Part shown: piece after piece, positions 24,196 to 34,141 of the stretch
Position numbering within the stretch: position 1 is the stretch's first letter
Layout of the letters: each line of letters begins with the position of its first letter
Assembly (NCBI RefSeq): GCF_963666545.1
Contig: NZ_OY762899.1
Coordinates: 1,488,001-1,552,000, forward strand
Direction of reading: 5' to 3'
DNA from: an uncultured Bacteroides sp.
GTDB lineage: Bacteria; Bacteroidota; Bacteroidia; Bacteroidales; Bacteroidaceae
DNA length: 64,000 nucleotides
Notes under the pieces: generated by a model
Database searches by the model: none
What the model was told of the DNA's origin: nothing
The model's input: the letters and a program-made list of their open reading frames with translations, nothing else
Translations under genes and position numbers: made by a program

Positions 24196-27018
24196 CTACC
24201 AACTGACTCCCATTGAGGAATCAGCCCGGTTTGATTTTATTTTTCGGAATTTCCAAGAAAAACTAATAGCAAAGTAACGCCCAAAGTTTTCTCTATTTGT
24301 ATAACTAATGTAGTTGTCTTTCATTAGGATATTTTGATTACGGAATGAATTCAGAAGGTCATAAGCAGTAACACTCAGCTCGGCACGACGTTCGAACAAC
24401 TTGGCACCGGCGTAAACATTCAAGATGTGTTCCTTATCAACCCGGTCATAGCTCTTGTTATTTTGTTGCTGGTAAGTATAAGACACATTGGCAAAGAAAT
24501 ACTTCCAGATAGGGGTACATGCTAAATCAATTCCTAAACGATTTGTTAATACTGTATTGGTTTGCTCATTCACTTTATTGTCGACGCGTTGGTATCTTAT
24601 CCCCCAATTGATAGTAGAGCGTAAACGGGGGATCAGATTAGTGCTAAAGTAAAGATGTGGTGCTATTGATTTGATGCGAGACACGTCGCGTACATTATCG
24701 TAATAATATGGGGCCTGTTCGTAAGAAGTTCTAATAGTAGCGTTCAAATTAGATTTTATTTTAACAATGGGACACACCCAGAATAAGTCCCAATCACCGC
24801 TCCATCCTCCGTTTTGGTTATCGTAACTGCTGAGTGAGCTATTGGCTATAGCGGTATAGTTCAGCTCAGGCAGGTAAGTCTCTTTACTGAAATAAATAGT
24901 CCGGCTCGATATGTTGTTTTTCACAAATGACAGCGTCACTTCAGAGTTAATCACATTTCCGTAATTGTTGATTCTATATTGCTCTTGCCACGAAAACTTG
25001 TGCAAAGTAGCCGCTTTTAGGTTTGGATTTCCGCTACTTAGAAAATAGGGGTTAGAGTTTTTAATCTCCGAACGAAGTTGCACAATATTGGGTAGTTGAC
25101 TATTTATACTATATTTGATTACATGTGAAAAACTCTCGCTCAATTTAGTACCTAAAGAAAGTAGGATATCTCCGACAAGTGCGTTGAACGTTTTTTCATA
25201 CCCCGTTTCTATTGTCTCTTTCTTGTCTTTGAGGATAGAGTGTTTCCATCCCGCATTAAGGCTAATATAGAAAATGCCCAATGCCGGCAAAAATAAAGTT
25301 ACTTGAGACGTATGTTCCATCACCTGATTCCGATAACTGTATGTATTGGCCTGATCAATTTCTTCTGTAGTCTTATTCCATGCCAATTGATTGATATGAC
25401 GGTTGTCTGCCTCAAAAAGATAACTCAGCCCTAGATTCTGATTTTTTTCCTTCGATAGACTTCGGTTTAGTTCTGTATTGATTTGCCATTTGTTGCCTCT
25501 GCCATCTGAAGGAATTGAGATTATTTCCTGCAGACTGCCTGCTGTTTCATTTTCGGTATCATTCTCTCGATTTTCTTTTTCATCCGAAGAATTGTTCGTA
25601 TAATTCGCTCCGATAGAATATTTCCAATCATCGAAGAATTTACTCCAGCTTACTCTTCCTTGCATTTCGTATGCCTTACTCCGGTTATTCTGTATTAACG
25701 TTCCGATAGACTGTTTACCATCGATATTGTTCTCAATTTGTTGTAGTGAGTTTTGTCTGGCATTGTCGGTAGATAACATATAATTTATTCCCAGCGTACC
25801 CCACTTCTTGTCATTCATATCAAAACCAACATTCATATCATGTTTGTTAGACTGTTTAGTAGCATGATTCTGGCTGATATAGGTTCTCTGCTGAAAGGCG
25901 TCTGTGGCAAAATAATCTTGTTCAGAACGGGTATTTGTCTCTGAAGCTGTTCGGGCGAAGTGATATCCTCCTTTCACTTCTTTGTAGAATCCGGTCTCTT
26001 TTTCCCAACGACGGGACAGATTGAAGCCTCCATAACTGTTTTCGCTATAGGCTTGTGGCGGATTTTTTGTGCTAAGTAATATTTGTGTCTGGTTGGTTGC
26101 CCAGTTTAGGTTGTTATGCATTGCATTGATGGATAGCATCATTTTTTCCGAGAAGAAGTTGAAAGTACCGCCTGCGCCGTAGCGTACATCGTGATCTGCC
26201 AGATTTTGCTTCTCTAAGTTTCCTCCCATACTAGCTATCAGATTGCCTTCTTTTGAATTTAGCAGTTTACTTTTTGTTTCAATATTCAACACACGGGTGC
26301 GTCTTCCCTTCCGATTCTTTAAACTCTGTTCCTTGTGTTCATCTTCATCATAAGCATAAATGTGAAGCACATCCGTAGCAGGAAGTTGGTTGAGCGCAGT
26401 CATCGGATTTTCTCCAAATATCTTTTTCCCGTCCACATACGTTTTCTCTACTTCTTTGCCTCCGATCTCTACCTTCTGGTCCGAAACCTTCACACCAGGC
26501 ATTTGCTCTAGAATATTTCGTGCCACGTCATCTTCGAGTATGCTAACCCCTAGCGGATTGAACCGAATGGTATCCCCTCGGTATACCATAGCCGGGCTTT
26601 TCCCTTTTACCGTGACAGCCTGTAACTCGATAACACGATCCGTGAGATAGAGCGCTTTTTCAGTAGTTTTTCCCGCACGTACATACAATGTATCGGAATC
26701 AGCAATAAACCCGTCGGCCCGCAAGATGACTCGCGCAATGCCGACGGGAACTTTGTTCCAGAAAAAAAAGTTCGAACTTTTATAATCCTCCTGCAAGGTA
26801 TCTTTTCCACAGATCAGAATAGCTCTGAGAGCATCATAACTTCCACGTTGAATGTAAGTATTTAGCCGTACTCTCCCGTACTTAGTATCCTTTCGCAATG
26901 TTGCTACAGAATCTTGCAAAGTTGCTTTTTGGGCAAAGAAAGGAAGAGCATTACATAAAAGTAATGATATGATTAATAACGATCGTATTATAAAACTTGG
27001 CCTTTTCATCAATTTCAT
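24196..27018 (-). CDS. TonB-type outer-membrane beta-barrel protein
   Basis: A 940-residue outer-membrane protein. A signal peptide (SFIIRSLLIISLLLCNALPF) is followed by a short carboxypeptidase-regulatory-like beta domain (40-135). A plug-like region is marked by LQAVTVKGKSPAMVYRGDTI, ILEQMPGVKV and KTYVDGKKIFGENPM, and a long beta-barrel ends in an aromatic terminus (SFSWKFRKIK...SW). This is the 'outer membrane beta-barrel' family of Bacteroidetes, related to SusC but without SusD. Its upstream region (27017-27136) repeats the promoter block of the FecR/SusC operon at 41 kb, so it probably belongs to the same ECF sigma regulon. Confidence 0.85.
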   Translation of the reverse strand: MKLMKRPSFIIRSLLIISLLLCNALPFFAQKATLQDSVATLRKDTKYGRVRLNTYIQRGSYDALRAILICGKDTLQEDYKSSNFFFWNKVPVGIARVILRADGFIADSDTLYVRAGKTTEKALYLTDRVIELQAVTVKGKSPAMVYRGDTIRFNPLGVSILEDDVARNILEQMPGVKVSDQKVEIGGKEVEKTYVDGKKIFGENPMTALNQLPATDVLHIYAYDEDEHKEQSLKNRKGRRTRVLNIETKSKLLNSKEGNLIASMGGNLEKQNLADHDVRYGAGGTFNFFSEKMMLSINAMHNNLNWATNQTQILLSTKNPPQAYSENSYGGFNLSRRWEKETGFYKEVKGGYHFARTASETNTRSEQDYFATDAFQQRTYISQNHATKQSNKHDMNVGFDMNDKKWGTLGINYMLSTDNARQNSLQQIENNIDGKQSIGTLIQNNRSKAYEMQGRVSWSKFFDDWKYSIGANYTNNSSDEKENRENDTENETAGSLQEIISIPSDGRGNKWQINTELNRSLSKEKNQNLGLSYLFEADNRHINQLAWNKTTEEIDQANTYSYRNQVMEHTSQVTLFLPALGIFYISLNAGWKHSILKDKKETIETGYEKTFNALVGDILLSLGTKLSESFSHVIKYSINSQLPNIVQLRSEIKNSNPYFLSSGNPNLKAATLHKFSWQEQYRINNYGNVINSEVTLSFVKNNISSRTIYFSKETYLPELNYTAIANSSLSSYDNQNGGWSGDWDLFWVCPIVKIKSNLNATIRTSYEQAPYYYDNVRDVSRIKSIAPHLYFSTNLIPRLRSTINWGIRYQRVDNKVNEQTNTVLTNRLGIDLACTPIWKYFFANVSYTYQQQNNKSYDRVDKEHILNVYAGAKLFERRAELSVTAYDLLNSFRNQNILMKDNYISYTNRENFGRYFAISFSWKFRKIKSNRADSSMGVSW

Positions 27019-27136
27019 ACTATAAAGACAACTAAGGGGTACAAAAGGAGGTACAAAATTATTAATAATTTTACTTATGCTATGAAAATATATTCAACTA
27101 TTTCAAAATGTCATGAGCAGAAGCTGATAAAATGAG
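27017..27136 (-). promoter_or_regulatory. ECF-type promoter block with relic of a sigma gene 3' end
   Basis: This stretch aligns along its whole length with 41094-41214. Nearest the gene is the shared block ATACTATAAAGACAACTA; further out are GAGGTACAA and an AT-rich part. The outer part, read on the minus strand, gives FYQLLLMTF then a stop, parallel to the last residues of the ECF sigma gene (FYLLPLMSFWNN). So the block was copied together with the 3' end of a sigma gene. Confidence 0.7.
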
Positions 27137-27169
27137 GAGAAAATTAGTCTCAAAGATTACTAAAATGCA

Positions 27170-27200
27170 ACGGGCTGCTCCTCGTTGAGAAACAACCCGT
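27170..27200 (-). terminator. Hairpin after the metalloprotease operon
   Basis: ACGGGCTG at 27170-27177 pairs with CAACCCGT at 27193-27200 (one G-T pair). It lies about 80 bases after the last gene of the operon. The following T run is weak. An (AG)7 tract is next to it at 27215-27228. Confidence 0.4.
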
Positions 27201-27279
27201 CTGGTCTTAATGTAAGAGAGAGAGAGAGTAATAGAATTTAGTTTGTCTTTTGCTTATAAATAGTTTTATCTGTGAATAC

Positions 27280-29826
27280 TCATAATAAGATTCGATCAAT
27301 CAGCATAATTAAGAAGTCACATTTACCGCGAGCAATCTCATCGTGAACCAAAGATTTGCTTTGTTGCAAGTAGCGACGGGCATCTGCGAGTTTCTCATAA
27401 CAAATGCTTTCGATGTCTGTTCCCTGATAATAAATTACTGATTGTATGGGTTCCATTGCTGAGACTTTAGAGCTTTCGCCGTCAGGTATATTTTTTATTT
27501 CCCCGCAATGAGCCAACAGATTCTCTAAAGACAGATTATTATTGATATTTAGTGTAATTGCAGACCTCGATTGCATGGCAGATTGCTGAATAGATTTTAA
27601 ACTAGGTGAGAGCGAAATAAGTCCGCCGATGTAAGCTCCGATTTGCACAATCTTGCTTTGTGACAATGGCTTGCCTGCCCTAACTTCAGCAAAGAGATAT
27701 TTTTCTATATCCCCCAAATACTCACGTTGAGTATATGGATTGGATGACTTCTCCACACTAAGTCCCATGCGAGATAAGCGAGACAAAAGGTTCATCATTG
27801 GCACACCATTGGCGTATGTCCAATCAGACATGCTGGTGTTTGCTCCACCTAAATATAGAAATTCCCGATTAGAATCAAGCCATTTCAAATCTCTGCATAC
27901 ATCCAGCGTTTTCTGCACTGCTTTCTTCTGTAAATCGTATGGTACAGATTGATAAGTAGGCTGTTTACTGTTCACATTCGCCTCATTCAGATAAATCCCG
28001 CCAATATACGAAACCAACGGAACCAATGAGTTATTGTAAAGCTCGATAAAAACATAATCAGGGAACAATTCTTTGTAATCTCTGGGGATGTTATCATCAT
28101 TAAACCATTCGGGACTATGCTTCACTACATACTTCAAATGTTCGACTTTTGCATCGATGGCAGCAAACGGATCATTACCTAAATCTCCTTTCTGACAACG
28201 AGGGTCGGTTGCTACTCCTATGGGCGTTTTTCCGTAGAAATAGCGAGAATCTCCGTCATGTTCCATTGCCCACTGTTTGAGTGTTGCTTCTTCGTCGCCC
28301 TCTATCGGTGAGTAAAGATAATGCAGAACAAACTCATCACATATTCCGGGCTTGCTTATTATCAGGGCCACCCCACGTTCTTTATCACCCGGACGTGCCA
28401 GATAATTATACATCACGTCGTCCATTATCGAGGAAGTGATTCCATTCTTGCGCGTAAACTCAGGAGAACGAAGCTGTTCAGGAGAGTAAGCCATGGAACC
28501 GGCAAGATTGGTTTCTAATCCTAAACTACGACCAAAAGCTTTCAGCATATAGGCTGCTAATGCTTCACAGACAGCATCTTCGGGGATATGATAGTTTTGG
28601 AAACGCTCATCTACATCCGCTATCTGATAGACAGCCTTTCGACGAACAGTGAAGGCGAAGTTACGAGCAACCCCCACTTTACTGCTAATTATCTCACCCG
28701 TTCTGGGATCAGTAATATTATAAGCAGCAATGTTACTTTTATCATTATTGATGAAACTGATCGTATTGATCATCGGATTATTCGCATGAAATGTAGAATC
28801 GGATTTATACAATTCCACTACAATGGGGGCACTTAATCCGATATTCTTGAATGATTGATTCCATGCATCTGCACTTTTAATAATAGCTTCCCTCCAGCTT
28901 GGCTTTATCAATGTATCTAAATAAAAGATGATGGGGTCTTGTGTGATGTTGCGGCGGGTAGCGTAGTAACCTTCTTTAGAATTATTGGGCACACGATAAT
29001 CGGAGTAAGAAACGTAGCCCGTTCCTACTCGTGGATTAGCTTCCCTTGGATGCATTTTTTCTTCGGGGAGTAGTGCTAAAGTGGCTTGTACTCCCAAAGT
29101 TGCTTCAGGTTTTTCGGTCATTTCGAGTCCCATAATGCTTAGTGACAGTTTTACTGTGTTGACCATCATGACACTGATACATTTATCAAAAGCTTCTATT
29201 CCATCGGTATAAGAAGCTGAGCTTTCAACTGAAAAGCCTGAAATGCCGACCATTCCTCCGCCATAGACTCTTCCTTTCAGATCAAGCAGATCCTTGTTGC
29301 TTCCACTAAAGTAAGAAGTAACTTCGAAGAATACCGAGGTAGAATCTGTATTATATCCTTCTATCGGGAAAGCCTTGTATATAGCATTTGCCTGAGAGAG
29401 TGCGAAGGCTTTGCGTTGAGCATTATCTTGCTCGTTGATACGAACGTTGGCCTTTGGAGCACGAAAAAGAATCAACGAGTCCGTCTTATCTATAAATAGA
29501 GACTGCGACTCAGAGGCAGATGTACCAGCTAGTGCTAAATCACTCGATGACTTGATGCCGGATGTTATCAGAAATTCACGTCCGATAAGTGAAAGAGGTA
29601 GTTCCAGATATAATTTATCTTCGTATTGATGAATACTCATAACCCCTTTACTCATCGTATGTTTTTTAGTGTCTTTAAACAATCTGTCATACGTTGACTG
29701 AGGTTTCTTCTTATCCTCTTTTTTAGCGTCTGTTTTCTCTTTCTTTGTTTTCAATGAAGCAGCAACATCCTGCGTAGGTGCTAAAGCCAGTAGACATGCT
29801 ACGAGTAAAAATAAAATCTTGTTCAT
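27280..29826 (-). CDS. DUF5117/DUF5118-type metalloprotease homologue without zinc site
   Basis: An 848-residue exported protein with a signal peptide (ILFLLVACLLALAPTQDVAA). It has the same layout as the neighbouring 863-residue metalloprotease: N-terminal DUF5118-like part (YDRLFKD, SKGVMSIHQY), DUF5117-like middle, and the C-terminal catalytic domain with LRSPEFTRKNGITSSIMDD. At the zinc-binding site, where the neighbour has HEVGHCLGFMHN, this protein has KAFGRSLGLETN, so all three ligands and the catalytic glutamate are gone. It is probably a non-catalytic partner, for example a substrate-binding or regulatory subunit. It starts 16 bases after the active paralogue and is the last gene of the SusCD operon. 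Confidence 0.88.
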   Translation of the reverse strand: MNKILFLLVACLLALAPTQDVAASLKTKKEKTDAKKEDKKKPQSTYDRLFKDTKKHTMSKGVMSIHQYEDKLYLELPLSLIGREFLITSGIKSSSDLALAGTSASESQSLFIDKTDSLILFRAPKANVRINEQDNAQRKAFALSQANAIYKAFPIEGYNTDSTSVFFEVTSYFSGSNKDLLDLKGRVYGGGMVGISGFSVESSASYTDGIEAFDKCISVMMVNTVKLSLSIMGLEMTEKPEATLGVQATLALLPEEKMHPREANPRVGTGYVSYSDYRVPNNSKEGYYATRRNITQDPIIFYLDTLIKPSWREAIIKSADAWNQSFKNIGLSAPIVVELYKSDSTFHANNPMINTISFINNDKSNIAAYNITDPRTGEIISSKVGVARNFAFTVRRKAVYQIADVDERFQNYHIPEDAVCEALAAYMLKAFGRSLGLETNLAGSMAYSPEQLRSPEFTRKNGITSSIMDDVMYNYLARPGDKERGVALIISKPGICDEFVLHYLYSPIEGDEEATLKQWAMEHDGDSRYFYGKTPIGVATDPRCQKGDLGNDPFAAIDAKVEHLKYVVKHSPEWFNDDNIPRDYKELFPDYVFIELYNNSLVPLVSYIGGIYLNEANVNSKQPTYQSVPYDLQKKAVQKTLDVCRDLKWLDSNREFLYLGGANTSMSDWTYANGVPMMNLLSRLSRMGLSVEKSSNPYTQREYLGDIEKYLFAEVRAGKPLSQSKIVQIGAYIGGLISLSPSLKSIQQSAMQSRSAITLNINNNLSLENLLAHCGEIKNIPDGESSKVSAMEPIQSVIYYQGTDIESICYEKLADARRYLQQSKSLVHDEIARGKCDFLIMLIDRILL

Positions 29827-29842
29827 TTATGTATCTCCCTCT

Positions 29843-32434
29843 TTACTTAAGATTCATTTGTATTGTTTTCAATAGCAATTCATAATGAGCTTTTGTCTTG
29901 CCCGAAGATTGTTTGACTTTTTGTCCTATCAAACTTTTTGCTTTCAAGACATAAGCATACAAGTCTGCTTGAGAAACCTTAGGAGTAGCAAAGCGATTCA
30001 GAGGAGCCCATTCAAAACCTCCTGTCGGATTATGAACTTCGTGGCCGGAGCAACTTGTCTCGTTAGCATGACAGCAGGTACAACCAAATTTTCTTTGATT
30101 AATATCCAAGATATTGCCATCTGTTAGAGCATTTTCGGTTCCCCCTACTTTAAATCCGGCAGTGTTCATCATTGAATAAAGATATTGTTTCTGCAAATTT
30201 ATTTGCGAATCACTCAATGAATTGCCGTTGATGGTTGGCTTCCAAACAAAGTTGTAAACCATATCGAAAGCTTCAGAAGCTTTAAAGGAATCCTTGCTCA
30301 AGTCCTGATACACAGAAACCGAGATGGGGCAATTTAAAATATATTGAATCATAAAACGCTCTAATGTTTGTTTAGGTGAACCTATTATAGTCATCTTAGA
30401 CAACAAAGGCTTATAATCCAACCAATCAAGATCGTTGTAAATTTCAAAGAGGTAGTTGAGCGCAGCTTTCTCGCGTTCTTTAGAAAGGGGAGCAAATCTA
30501 GGCATCTCGTCGCCAACTTTCACCTCGTTAACATAACATCCACCCACATTACCTGCCACATGGGTTACGTACATGGCCAGTTGTTGTACTATACCCATTA
30601 ACAAATCTGCCCTATATTCATAGGTATCGTCATCTTGAGTAATCCAATTATTTATGTTCTTCAAGATGTATTTCAAGTTTTTGATACCATACTTGGATGC
30701 TTTTATCGCATCATCGCCCAGGTCTTCCGTCTGCGATCGGGGATCCAGAACTCCTGCTATTTGTTGTTTTCCATATCGATACGACGGAGACTCTTTTAGC
30801 GCATCACTAATCCATTTTGTAGTGATAGGAGCTTCTTCTTCTACGGAATGAGCATTGAAAACGGGAGTATATGTCCATCTTATAAGGTACTTATCGTATT
30901 CGCCGAAACGAGGAGGAGTAAGTTTTACTCCACGCTCTTTGTCTCCGGGTTGAGCAACATAATTGAAACGAGCATAATCCATGATAGAAGTAGTCGTTCC
31001 GTACTTTTGAGTAAATGAGGGTGAGCGCAATGAATCTACCGGAATAACGGAAGAGCCGCTCATGTTGTGCATAAAACCTAAGCAGTGCCCTACTTCGTGC
31101 GAGATGACGTAACGAACAGCATCTCCCAAAATAGAATCGGGAATTTGTACTTTTCGTACCTCTTTATCCGCTTGTGCTGTCTGTACAAACAACCAGTTGC
31201 TGATGAGCTTCATTACATCATGATAGACATAAACTGATGCCATGAGAATTTCACCGCTTCGGGGGTCTACCCATGAAGGCCCCATTGCGTTCTTTACATT
31301 GATAGGGGCATAGCGAATACAAGAATATTTAATATTATCAGGATCAAATTCCGGATCATCTTTGGGAAAATCTTTCGCTACTATTACATTCTTAAATCCG
31401 ATTTTCTCAAAAAGTTCATTCCACTGATTTACTCCTTCTTCAATATATGGTTTCCATTTTGCAGGAAATGTGCTATCAACATAAAACACAATCTGCTTTT
31501 GCGGTTCTACTTTCTCACCTCTAAGATAGGCGGCAGTGTCTGAAGGCTGAACATCCCAACGATTGGCATAATATACCGGTGCGGAAGTCTTAACATCCTC
31601 GGCCAACTGATTACGTTCGGTGAAAAACACACCGATACGATAGTCTGCCATACGTGGCCTATAAGGCGTTTCTTTCAACAACATGATGGAACGGGTCATT
31701 TCGGCTGTAAACGGCCGATCTTCGATCAACGCCTTACCAGAGGAACTGTTGAGAGAGAAGGTGTATGTTAGTGTACTTTTGATAGAAACATTGTCTTTGA
31801 ATGCTTTTATATCAGAAATATAAGAACAATCACTTTTAAAATTCTCACTCCGTTTATATTGTCCATATACCGACAATTGATCGAAAGGAGTCATTTTTTT
31901 GTTATCACCGGCAAAGAACTTAGTCATCTCAAAGACCACGGCGGTTGAGTCTGAGTTATACGCCATGATTTTTTGATTATCGAGGATGGCGCTCAACGTG
32001 TTTTTGCGTAAAGCTTCATCGATGGTCTGGCTGCCGGCAATATATTCCGAATTAACTTCTCGAAGTTGAACATTTGTCTTGTTTTTGGTGAAAACAATAT
32101 GCAGCGGGCTAGTCGGTTTGGATCCGACAACGGCATTGCCGTTGTCGGAGATCTTAGTAACAGTAGATCCTATTAGCATCTCGCGATTAAACAGCTCGAC
32201 AGGAAACTCGAAATAAACTTTTCCATCTATTTGATGTAACGTAATTAGTCCTTTAGCTACTTTATGCTCCTTTTTAAAGAGCTTTTCGTAGTCAGTTTCC
32301 TTTTTTGCAGCTATTGCAGCTTTCTCCGTCTTATGCTTCTTGCGGGAGAATGGAAATAAGCGGTTGATTTGTGCATCTATTGTCGCACTACATGCAATAG
32401 ATAGTGCTAATGCCAGAAAGAATCTTTTGTTCAT
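29843..32434 (-). CDS. Zinc-dependent metalloprotease (DUF5117/DUF5118 family)
   Basis: An 863-residue exported protein with a signal peptide (RFFLALALSIACSATIDA). The N-terminal part has YEKLFKKEHKVAKGLITLHQ; the catalytic domain has the extended zinc motif HEVGHCLGFMH near residue 440, followed by the conserved TSIMDYARFNYVAQPGD. A cysteine/histidine cluster near residue 805 (KFGCTCCHANETSCSGH) could bind another metal. It would act in the periplasm or at the cell surface on peptides. It sits in one operon with SusC, SusD and two lipoproteins, which points to peptide or protein uptake. Confidence 0.9.
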   Translation of the reverse strand: MNKRFFLALALSIACSATIDAQINRLFPFSRKKHKTEKAAIAAKKETDYEKLFKKEHKVAKGLITLHQIDGKVYFEFPVELFNREMLIGSTVTKISDNGNAVVGSKPTSPLHIVFTKNKTNVQLREVNSEYIAGSQTIDEALRKNTLSAILDNQKIMAYNSDSTAVVFEMTKFFAGDNKKMTPFDQLSVYGQYKRSENFKSDCSYISDIKAFKDNVSIKSTLTYTFSLNSSSGKALIEDRPFTAEMTRSIMLLKETPYRPRMADYRIGVFFTERNQLAEDVKTSAPVYYANRWDVQPSDTAAYLRGEKVEPQKQIVFYVDSTFPAKWKPYIEEGVNQWNELFEKIGFKNVIVAKDFPKDDPEFDPDNIKYSCIRYAPINVKNAMGPSWVDPRSGEILMASVYVYHDVMKLISNWLFVQTAQADKEVRKVQIPDSILGDAVRYVISHEVGHCLGFMHNMSGSSVIPVDSLRSPSFTQKYGTTTSIMDYARFNYVAQPGDKERGVKLTPPRFGEYDKYLIRWTYTPVFNAHSVEEEAPITTKWISDALKESPSYRYGKQQIAGVLDPRSQTEDLGDDAIKASKYGIKNLKYILKNINNWITQDDDTYEYRADLLMGIVQQLAMYVTHVAGNVGGCYVNEVKVGDEMPRFAPLSKEREKAALNYLFEIYNDLDWLDYKPLLSKMTIIGSPKQTLERFMIQYILNCPISVSVYQDLSKDSFKASEAFDMVYNFVWKPTINGNSLSDSQINLQKQYLYSMMNTAGFKVGGTENALTDGNILDINQRKFGCTCCHANETSCSGHEVHNPTGGFEWAPLNRFATPKVSQADLYAYVLKAKSLIGQKVKQSSGKTKAHYELLLKTIQMNLK

Positions 32435-32455
32435 ATTTAAGTTGATTTGTTTTAA

Positions 32456-34123
32456 TTAATAGCCGATAGTTGTCACATCCAGAATTTTCCCAAAACCACT
32501 ATAAGAAAGTGCTTTTGAAGGATCTAGTGTTCCGATGCCGGCTTGGGTAATTGGCATTACATAAACCTTACCTTCCGAATCACTTTTTTGAGTAACAACA
32601 ATGATTGCTTTGTTGTTCCAGGGTAATGGAGTAATAAAAGCAGGCATCCCTGTCATGGTACCTATATCGTTGGTATATTGGCCTTGTTGATAAAGCTTAG
32701 CCTTTGTTATTTTTTCTCCATTTGTCGGAGTAAACTTGGCAACGGTTGAAACAATCGCATTTTCTCCACTGCCATAAGTAATGGCATAAATTCCGTCTTC
32801 GGTAGCGATGTATAGTACCGATTCTTTTTGTGCGAAAAAGATCGATACAGCTTTATTTAACAACGTTTTGCCACTCTCGGGAATGATATACTTGTTTTTA
32901 GCAGAAGCCGGGACTTCAGGTGAAGTTTGCGTGTAATTTATCCAATCGTCATCCCAATAGCCTTGCTCTTCTACATATTGGCTTAGAGTATAAATCCCAT
33001 ATTCACCTGTTTGATCGTCTTTTAGTAGAAATGTTGCAATACTTGCATCTTCGGCAATACCTGCGGCAATGGCCGATTTGTTGAACATATCATTCGGATC
33101 AAACACACTGTTGGCCACATAAGAAGTGCAAGGAACGCCCGAACCACTACCTGAGTATGAGATGAACTGCCCTTTTGCTTTATCTAACCACACCGTATGA
33201 TTATTATTTATACTTGACGATGAATTGGCTGCAATAACGTTATTGTCAACAGTATATCCCTTTGCCCCGGCATCATACCAGCCAAAAGAATTGACAGAAA
33301 TAACATTAAAAGAATAGAATCCGCTACTAGTGTAGGCAAAAAATAGTTGATATCCTTTGACGAATTTCAGAAATTTAAAGCCTGCAGGTTTATAAGTTAT
33401 TAAAGACTCGCTATCCGAACTGCCGTTTTGAGAGAAATCTTCGCAATTAAAGCGGGTACAATATCCGTTATCTGCTATTGCCCAAACTTGATTTAGATGT
33501 GTAGAAACCATTGTTGTATATCCTTGTACTTCATACGTTAGTGAAGTCATCAGGCCATTATAAGGAACACCATTTGCATTCTCCAGTATATTTCGATAGA
33601 TTTTTTCGTCCTTCGTATAATTTAGTGTCAGGCTTTTATTCTTGATAAACGTGAAATCGGATGTTGCTCCGTCTTTGGTATCTGAAATGAGTAGCCCATC
33701 TACAAATGAGCTCTGCACATATATTTGCCAAGTACATAGATACTGTAGATTATCATTTTCCGTATCTGTTACAGTCAGTTTTAAAGTATATGGCGTAGCA
33801 GATATAGGACGGCTTATTGCATGGTGCAATTCTTTCTCTGTACTGATTATCTCATAGTCAGTATTACTATCTTTGGGAAGTTCTGTGAGTGCCCACTCAT
33901 AATCTAGATTATCTTCAACACTTTTGGTTTTGACAGATATGGTAGGAACCAGATCCAACATTTCTTGATAACCTACATACAGAGTCGATGAAATACCGGT
34001 TGTGTCAATGCTCACTTCGTCGATAAGATTAGTGGCATACGTACTCTTGTCGTCATAACAAGAAGTAAGACAAATCGCACCCAGTAATGCGATAGCTATA
34101 TATTTTAAATTATTTCTTTTCAT
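32456..34123 (-). CDS. PKD-like family surface lipoprotein
   Basis: A 555-residue lipoprotein: an N-terminal hydrophobic segment ends in the lipobox LTSC near residue 21. A PKD-like beta-sandwich (about 40-150, YEWALTELPKDSNTDYEI) is followed by a long beta-rich C-terminal part reminiscent of a propeller. It matches the PKD-like lipoproteins encoded beside DUF4843 proteins in SusCD operons. It probably binds the substrate at the cell surface. Confidence 0.75.
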   Translation of the reverse strand: MKRNNLKYIAIALLGAICLTSCYDDKSTYATNLIDEVSIDTTGISSTLYVGYQEMLDLVPTISVKTKSVEDNLDYEWALTELPKDSNTDYEIISTEKELHHAISRPISATPYTLKLTVTDTENDNLQYLCTWQIYVQSSFVDGLLISDTKDGATSDFTFIKNKSLTLNYTKDEKIYRNILENANGVPYNGLMTSLTYEVQGYTTMVSTHLNQVWAIADNGYCTRFNCEDFSQNGSSDSESLITYKPAGFKFLKFVKGYQLFFAYTSSGFYSFNVISVNSFGWYDAGAKGYTVDNNVIAANSSSSINNNHTVWLDKAKGQFISYSGSGSGVPCTSYVANSVFDPNDMFNKSAIAAGIAEDASIATFLLKDDQTGEYGIYTLSQYVEEQGYWDDDWINYTQTSPEVPASAKNKYIIPESGKTLLNKAVSIFFAQKESVLYIATEDGIYAITYGSGENAIVSTVAKFTPTNGEKITKAKLYQQGQYTNDIGTMTGMPAFITPLPWNNKAIIVVTQKSDSEGKVYVMPITQAGIGTLDPSKALSYSGFGKILDVTTIGY

Positions 34124-34141
34124 AATTCTTCTTATACTAGT

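Noticed and set aside
27215-27228. (AG)7 tract as a phase-variation switch
   Set aside because: It lies downstream of a gene and outside any coding frame or promoter spacer I can identify.
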